Assembly (NCBI GenBank): GCA_025350445.1
Contig: JANXXV010000328.1
Span: 1 to 10,492, forward strand
Reading direction: 5' to 3'
Length of the DNA stretch: 10,492 nt
Source of the DNA: Bryobacteraceae bacterium
GTDB taxonomy: Bacteria > Acidobacteriota > Terriglobia > Bryobacterales > Bryobacteraceae
Within the stretch, counting starts at the first letter, position 1, and the number at the start of each line of letters is the position of its first letter. Made by a program: the position numbers and the translations under genes. Below are positions 6,406 through 10,492 of the stretch, one piece after another. The notes under the pieces were generated by a model, which worked only from the letters and a program-made list of their open reading frames with translations, was not told the origin of the DNA and made no database searches.

Positions 6406-8214
6406 ATGGAAAAAGAATGGAGTAAACCAACCGGCGCTGTACAACAACGGTGTTTAATTCAGCGGCCTTCGGGGCGCCGGCTCCGGCTAATTGGGGCAGG
6501 GGCGGCCGCCGGTGGGATAGCGGTTATCGCGCTGTGGGCGGGAACGGATCTTCTCGCCGAGACGCCGCTTGCGCCTCATACCTATGCGGTTGAGATGCGG
6601 GACGGCGTTCACCTGGCCACCGTCGTCTACGGCGTTGCACCCGGAGTTCGTAAACCGGCACTGCTTCTACGAACTCCGTACAACAAACAAGCGGACGGCG
6701 CCGTGGCTTCCGCCAAGCGATTCGCTGCTGCCGGTTACGTTTCCATCGTGCAGGACACCCGCGGAGCGTTTGCCTCTGAAGGCAAGTACGTGCATTACAA
6801 TAACGACGATCAGGATGGCTTCGACACTCTCGAGTGGATTGTCAAGCAATCCTGGTCCAACGGCAAAACCGGGATGTGGGGAAGTTCCCATCCCGGAGCG
6901 GTGCAATGGGTGGCGGCGGCTGACCGTGGTTACGGACTTGCCGCCATTGCACCCACAGCCGCCCCCAGCAGTTTCTATCACACGATGTACCAGGGCGGTG
7001 CATTGCGCCTGGGCCTCACTGCCGGGGCGGCCGTGTCCATCAACCCGCCGCCTCCAGGCATCACCGCCCCGAAAGACCTTACGGAAGCGCACTATCACCT
7101 CCCGCTCTCTACTCTCGATCAGCATATTGGCTGGTCGATGCCTTGGCTCAGGGCAGTGGTCGGTCATAATCGGCCAGACGGGTTTTGGCGTAGACTCAAC
7201 GCTACTCCGGAGTTGCGTAACCTGAATGTCGCCGCCCAGATTGTCGTCGGATACTACGACCTGTTCTGTGCCGATAGTATTGATAATTTCATCCAGCTTC
7301 CTGAAAACGGCAGGAAGCAATTGATTCTCGGTCCGTGGGATCACAGCACCGTCGGACAGCAGGTTTCGGCAAATGTGGACTTCGGCCTCGAAGCAAAACT
7401 CGACCTGGCCGGGGAGAATCTAAAATGGTTCGACCGGTTTCTGAAGTCCGGTATAGCGGATAAATCGTTTCCCGCCGCCCGCTACTTCGTTATGGGAGAT
7501 AACGCCTGGAGAGTGGCGAATCGCTGGCCACCCCCGGAAGCCGTAACGGCCTCGTTTTATCTGCACTCAGCAGGCAAAGCGAATACACGGAACGGCGATG
7601 GCAGCCTCAGCCGGAAACCGCCTGTTACCGATGAACGCGGCGATCAGGTTGCCTCTGACCCGGACCACCCTGTCCCGTCGGAGATCGAGAATGCCCCGAA
7701 GCCTTCGCGTTCCACTCCGTGGCGTCCGGTGGATCGCACTTCGATTGAGGATCGCCAGGATGTGCTGGTTTACACCGCTCCGGTTCAAAACACGCCCATC
7801 ACCATCGCGGGCCACATCCTCGCTGATTTGTGGGTGAGCGTGGACGCAGCGGATGCGGACTGGACCGTGAAACTGATTGACGTGTCGCCCGGCGGCGCGG
7901 CGCGCGGCCTTGCTGAGGGAATTTTGCGTTCCAGCGCCCGCGGTCTGGAGAGTCAGCCCGCGCTATTGCTGACACCCGGACGCCACTACCATGTCACAGT
8001 CGACCTTGGTCACACGGCTGCGGCGATTCTTCCTGGACACGCGATCCGCATCGAGATAGCCGGAAGCGCCTTTCCAATGTTCGACCGGAATCTGCATACC
8101 GGCGAGGGACCCGCGGGTACCGCCAAACGAGTCTGCGTGCAAACCGTTTATCATGCGCCTCTCATGGCGTCGCGGATCTTGCTGCCTATCCTGTTGCCCG
8201 GCCGTAATCCTTGA
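6406..8214 (+). CDS. CocE/NonD family hydrolase (peptidase S15-like alpha/beta hydrolase), exported
   Basis: A 602-residue serine hydrolase of the X-Pro dipeptidyl-peptidase/cocaine-esterase family, which cleaves esters or acyl-peptide bonds. The first part (about 50-335) is an alpha/beta-hydrolase domain: LLLRTPYNK, the oxyanion-side VQDTRGAFASEGKY, and the nucleophile elbow GMWGSSHPG with predicted Ser161. The predicted acid is Asp285 (GYYDLF) and the predicted base His313 (GPWDHS). The last part (about 380-600) fits the jelly-roll C-terminal domain (PF08530), including the late GHAIRIEIAGSAFPMFDRN motif. Residues 21-50 carry an RR pair and a long hydrophobic stretch, suggesting Tat- or Sec-type export or an N-terminal anchor. 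The start is uncertain: ATG at 6406 has GAGG flush against it, and TTG at 6400 would overlap the receptor stop. Either way it is translationally coupled to the receptor, so it probably processes the imported compound. The residue after the nucleophile is His rather than the usual Tyr. Its 3' end overlaps the convergent gene by 29 bp. Confidence 0.9.
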   Translation: MEKEWSKPTGAVQQRCLIQRPSGRRLRLIGAGAAAGGIAVIALWAGTDLLAETPLAPHTYAVEMRDGVHLATVVYGVAPGVRKPALLLRTPYNKQADGAVASAKRFAAAGYVSIVQDTRGAFASEGKYVHYNNDDQDGFDTLEWIVKQSWSNGKTGMWGSSHPGAVQWVAAADRGYGLAAIAPTAAPSSFYHTMYQGGALRLGLTAGAAVSINPPPPGITAPKDLTEAHYHLPLSTLDQHIGWSMPWLRAVVGHNRPDGFWRRLNATPELRNLNVAAQIVVGYYDLFCADSIDNFIQLPENGRKQLILGPWDHSTVGQQVSANVDFGLEAKLDLAGENLKWFDRFLKSGIADKSFPAARYFVMGDNAWRVANRWPPPEAVTASFYLHSAGKANTRNGDGSLSRKPPVTDERGDQVASDPDHPVPSEIENAPKPSRSTPWRPVDRTSIEDRQDVLVYTAPVQNTPITIAGHILADLWVSVDAADADWTVKLIDVSPGGAARGLAEGILRSSARGLESQPALLLTPGRHYHVTVDLGHTAAAILPGHAIRIEIAGSAFPMFDRNLHTGEGPAGTAKRVCVQTVYHAPLMASRILLPILLPGRNP

Positions 8215-9400
8215 TCTTCAACGTTTCTCCACCTTTCAGCGCCGATTGATGCGCAATCACACCGGGCATTGTGAATGCGATGGCTTCCCAAACGTTCACC
8301 GCCGGATGCCGGTCTTCCACAATGGCCTGGATGAACTCGTTGGTGAGGAAAACGTGCGAGCCCCCGTGTCCCGATTTTACACGCAACGCTTCCGGCAAAG
8401 TTTCCCAATGATTAGGCTGTTTGTAAGGTTTCATTTCCACCTGTCCTTCCGGATAACCATTGGCATCGAGCGTGGTCTTCCCTCCGTTTAGAATCCTCGC
8501 GATCATGTCCGGGCTGCCTTCGGGCCGCTCCATCAGAAAAGAGGCTCGGTCGCCGTAAAACTGGCCTCTCTCGGTTCCGCCCGCGGCCACGTGCCAGAAC
8601 ACCGATACGCGGGACGAGTGACCTCCAGACGTCTTGAAAAACGCTGTCGTATTCCAGAACGGATTGCCGTATTGATTGCTGGCGAGAATCTCATGGTTAT
8701 CGCCCCAGCCCACCGCCTGCACTTCCACTAATCGCTCACCCGTAACGGGCACAATCATGCCGGTGCAGTGCGTCGGGTAAAGCATTGGAGGTAAACCATA
8801 ACGCCACGTGGGACTGCCGTGTTCGTCATACATGAGGGGAATCAGGCCTTCATGGTGATACTCGGCTTCCGAATAAAAAATGGTTCCGAACTCTTTTCTG
8901 GCCGCCATCTGGCGGCAGGTTATGATTTCCGGCCTGTAGTAGCTGGTTTCGGCCATCATATAGCGCAACCCCGTGGATTTCACGGTTTCCAGCAGTCTCT
9001 CAAGTTGAGCTACGGAAAGTCCGGCCGGCACGGCGCTAATCACATGTTTGCCGGCATTCATCGCTTCCACTGCCATCCAAACGTGCAGCGGCGCCGGCGT
9101 GAACACGGCAACCGCATCGAGTTGCGCCGTCTTCAGCATCTCCAGGTAATTGCGGTATTGATTCCCGCAGCGGTATACCTCGGAAAGGCGTTGCAACCGA
9201 TCTGCGCGAACATCGCAAACCGCCTCCACCTTGCAGTCCGGGTGTAAATGCCACTGGAAGGAAGTTCCAAAACCTCCTCCGACCACACCTATCCGGACCG
9301 GTTTGTTCGCTTTCTTTTGCGGCTTGATAGTTTGGGCGGCTCCAGTGGCAGCCTGGGCGGCAGCCAAGGCTCCCACAAAACTCCTTCGAGACAGATCCAT
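8186..9400 (-). CDS. Gfo/Idh/MocA family oxidoreductase with Tat signal peptide
   Basis: A 404-residue NAD(P)-dependent oxidoreductase-type protein. The start at 9400 is secure: a strong ribosome site (GGAGGTGA) precedes it, and the protein opens with a twin-arginine signal, SRRSF at 4-8, followed by an Ala-rich hydrophobic stretch to about 22. The Rossmann fold begins at VRIGVVGGGFG (35-45), with the acidic end of beta-2 at VCDVRADR (61-68). The C-terminal beta-sheet domain contains YPTHCTG (208-214), whose His is conserved in many homologues. The EKP motif that carries the usual catalytic Lys is replaced by SAVPAG (122-127), as in a subset of secreted homologues. Family members oxidise or epimerise sugars and cyclitols, usually with tightly bound cofactor; Tat export fits folding around NAD(P) in the cytoplasm before transport. 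The substrate is unknown and the reaction may not be a standard dehydrogenation. It is divergent from the ceramidase-family gene and shares its 169-bp promoter region. Confidence 0.92.
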   Translation of the reverse strand: MDLSRRSFVGALAAAQAATGAAQTIKPQKKANKPVRIGVVGGGFGTSFQWHLHPDCKVEAVCDVRADRLQRLSEVYRCGNQYRNYLEMLKTAQLDAVAVFTPAPLHVWMAVEAMNAGKHVISAVPAGLSVAQLERLLETVKSTGLRYMMAETSYYRPEIITCRQMAARKEFGTIFYSEAEYHHEGLIPLMYDEHGSPTWRYGLPPMLYPTHCTGMIVPVTGERLVEVQAVGWGDNHEILASNQYGNPFWNTTAFFKTSGGHSSRVSVFWHVAAGGTERGQFYGDRASFLMERPEGSPDMIARILNGGKTTLDANGYPEGQVEMKPYKQPNHWETLPEALRVKSGHGGSHVFLTNEFIQAIVEDRHPAVNVWEAIAFTMPGVIAHQSALKGGETLKIKDYGRATG

Positions 9401-9404
9401 TAAT

Positions 9405-9412
9405 TCACCTCC
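9405..9412 (-). promoter_or_regulatory. Strong ribosome binding site of the Gfo/Idh gene
   Basis: GGAGGTGA on the minus strand, with its GGAGG core 7 nt before the ATG at 9400, is the best Shine-Dalgarno match in the window. It rules out the 76-codon longer frame that would reach 9628 and run into the divergent gene. Confidence 0.85.
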
Positions 9413-9480
9413 GGTGGAACGTTTCCGATTCGTCCGAACTCTAACATGTCTTTGGTGGAACTGGCGTCGACGAAATTCTT

Positions 9481-9500
9481 TTGTCCAACAATCTGAACAG
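9481..9500. promoter_or_regulatory. Operator-like dyad in the divergent Gfo/Idh - ceramidase-like promoter region
   Basis: TTGTCCA and TGAACAG arms (5 of 7 complementary) flank ACAATC. This is the second copy of the element at 2941-2960; 17 of 20 bases match over 9479-9498 versus 2939-2958. It begins 34 bp before the -35 box of the rightward promoter, the same offset as in the receptor operon, and lies 81 bp before the leftward Gfo/Idh start, so one site could serve both directions. Confidence 0.55.
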
Positions 9501-9514
9501 AATATGCAGCGGCA

Positions 9515-9543
9515 TTGAAACTTCACCGCCATCTTTCTACAAT
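9515..9543 (+). promoter_or_regulatory. Sigma-70-type promoter of the ceramidase-family gene
   Basis: TTGAAA (-35, 9515-9520), a 17-bp spacer and TACAAT (-10, 9538-9543): 5 of 6 and 5 of 6 consensus positions if TTGACA and TATAAT are taken as reference, except that -35 matches at TTGA plus the final A. Transcription would start near 9550, leaving a leader of about 20 nt that contains the GGGAG ribosome site. I see no equally good promoter for the leftward gene in this interval. Confidence 0.7.
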
Positions 9544-9557
9544 CGAAAAGTAATATT

Positions 9558-9562
9558 GGGAG
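9558..9562 (+). promoter_or_regulatory. Ribosome binding site of the ceramidase-family gene
   Basis: GGGAG lies 7 nt before the ATG at 9570. It selects this start, which opens directly into the family's N-terminal strand (ELLAGVGVSDVTPPPG), over the out-of-frame ATG at 9563. Confidence 0.7.
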
Positions 9563-9569
9563 ATGCCGA

Positions 9570-10492
9570 ATGAGTCTAGAACTGTTAGCGGGAGTCGGAG
9601 TTTCGGATGTGACGCCCCCGCCGGGCACGCCGCAAGGCGGGTGGGGTGCGCAAATCCATCAACGCTCCAAGGGCAACGATCTACCCCTCAAGGCGCAGGC
9701 TTTGGTTCTGGCGAGCGGCGGGGAACGCCTGGCGATAGTCGACGTGGACGCTATCGGATTCGACGAACCAATGACCGCCAGGATACTGGATGCCATCTCT
9801 CGTTTGACTGGGCTCTCGCATCAGAGAATTCGTTTCTCGTGCACGCATACCCACTCAGGTCCGAATACTTTCCGCCTTCCCATGATCCGCGAAGGTTTGG
9901 ACATGGCCCTTTCGTATCTGGATCTTCTTCCCGGCCAGATCGCCGGAGCCGTCTGGCAGGCGATGAATCGTCTTCAGCCGGTTCGCGTCGGCGCGGCGCT
10001 GGGAGAGTCGGATATCAACGTTAACCGGCGCTGCCTTGGGCCCGGCGGAAAGACTTTTATTGGCTGTAATCCGGAAGCTCCCGCCGATCGAACCGTATCG
10101 GTGTTGCGCTTTGACGCGGCAGGCGGAGCGCTTGACGGAACACCGATTGCCTGCGTGCTTCATTACGCCTGTCATCCCACCACCATGGGATGGCAGAATG
10201 AATTTGTCACGCCGGACTACCCAGGTCAGGCGAAAAAGGTGGTGGAGGAGTCCCTGGGCGCCCCTTGCCTTTTTCTACAAGGCGCCACCGGCGATCTTGG
10301 ACCCCGCCGGGGCTTTACCGGAGATTTGCAGGTTTACCGGCGGCTAGGCACCATCCTTGGACTGGAAGGGGCGAAGCTTGCCTGGAACATCGACACGATG
10401 CCGACGCGCTTGGAATTGCGCACCATTCAGGAATCCGGAGCTAGGATCGGGATTTACGATGAAGTTCCTCTGGAAACGCCTCCACCCGTTTT
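9570..10492 (+). CDS. Neutral/alkaline non-lysosomal ceramidase-family protein, C-terminus beyond window
   Basis: The first 307 residues of a protein in the neutral ceramidase N-terminal family (PF04734), cut by the right edge. The opening GVGVSDVTPPPGTPQGGWG is the family's hallmark start (GxGxxDITPP). CTHTHSGP at 91-98 and HYACHPTT at 198-205 carry the histidines that bind Zn in Pseudomonas ceramidase (by analogy, one in the HTH and His202). The remaining ligands, a Glu and a Tyr, would lie downstream, outside the window. The catalytic Ser of characterised ceramidases lies in GDVSP; here the matching GDLGP at 241-245 has Gly244 instead. There is no signal peptide: the domain begins within a few residues of the start, so as read it is cytoplasmic. 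Known members hydrolyse the amide bond of ceramide, but the missing Ser makes that activity doubtful; many bacterial homologues have unknown substrates. It has its own promoter, with an upstream element shared with the receptor operon. Confidence 0.9.
   Translation, partial: MSLELLAGVGVSDVTPPPGTPQGGWGAQIHQRSKGNDLPLKAQALVLASGGERLAIVDVDAIGFDEPMTARILDAISRLTGLSHQRIRFSCTHTHSGPNTFRLPMIREGLDMALSYLDLLPGQIAGAVWQAMNRLQPVRVGAALGESDINVNRRCLGPGGKTFIGCNPEAPADRTVSVLRFDAAGGALDGTPIACVLHYACHPTTMGWQNEFVTPDYPGQAKKVVEESLGAPCLFLQGATGDLGPRRGFTGDLQVYRRLGTILGLEGAKLAWNIDTMPTRLELRTIQESGARIGIYDEVPLETPPPV

Noticed and set aside
9401..9628. N-terminal extension of the Gfo/Idh gene to 9628
   Set aside because: It would bury a textbook Tat signal and ribosome site inside the protein and overlap the start of the divergent ceramidase-family gene.

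Overview
The window looks like a chromosomal segment of an Acidobacteriota member, most likely of the Solibacter/Bryobacter type. This is inferred from gene families, not from a marker gene. The clues are a large Oar/CarboxypepD_reg-type TonB-dependent receptor with no SusD partner, a secreted Planctomycete-type cytochrome C/DUF1549 protein, a secreted TPR protein, a Tat-exported Gfo/Idh/MocA oxidoreductase and a ceramidase-family hydrolase, all in moderately GC-rich, loosely packed DNA. I see no rRNA, tRNA, CRISPR array, insertion sequence or phage gene.

Layout, left to right. (1) 1-984, minus strand: N-terminal part of a PSD1-type protein (signal peptide, CxxCH haem motif, DUF1549) that runs off the left edge. 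(2) 985-1432: a non-coding gap with a run of nine G. (3) 1433-2614, minus: secreted protein made almost entirely of TPR repeats. (4) 2615-3190: a long divergent intergenic region and leader. It holds an operator-like dyad, a candidate promoter and a short GC-rich hairpin element. (5) 3191-6403, plus: TonB-dependent receptor. (6) 6406-8214, plus: CocE/NonD (peptidase S15) hydrolase, two bases after the receptor stop and surely in the same operon. (7) 8186-9400, minus: Gfo/Idh/MocA oxidoreductase with a Tat signal, overlapping the hydrolase tail-to-tail by 29 bp. (8) 9401-9569: short divergent intergenic region with a good sigma-70-type promoter. (9) 9570 to the right edge, plus: neutral-ceramidase-family protein, cut by the window end.

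The most interesting signal is regulatory. The promoter regions of the receptor-hydrolase operon (2939-3005) and of the ceramidase-family gene (9479-9545) share a 20-bp element that matches at 17 of 20 positions and has partial two-fold symmetry. In both places it starts exactly 34 bp before a TTGA-type -35 box, followed by a 17-bp spacer and a TAnnATCG -10 region. This suggests that one regulator, probably an activator bound near -60, controls both units. It would tie together outer-membrane uptake (receptor), periplasmic cleavage (CocE-type hydrolase), a second hydrolase (ceramidase fold) and perhaps a redox step (the divergent Gfo/Idh protein) as one substrate-utilisation regulon. The substrate cannot be read from the sequence. 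Two of the enzymes lack the textbook catalytic residue of their family at the expected position: the Lys of the EKP motif in the oxidoreductase, and the Ser of GDxSP in the ceramidase-like protein.
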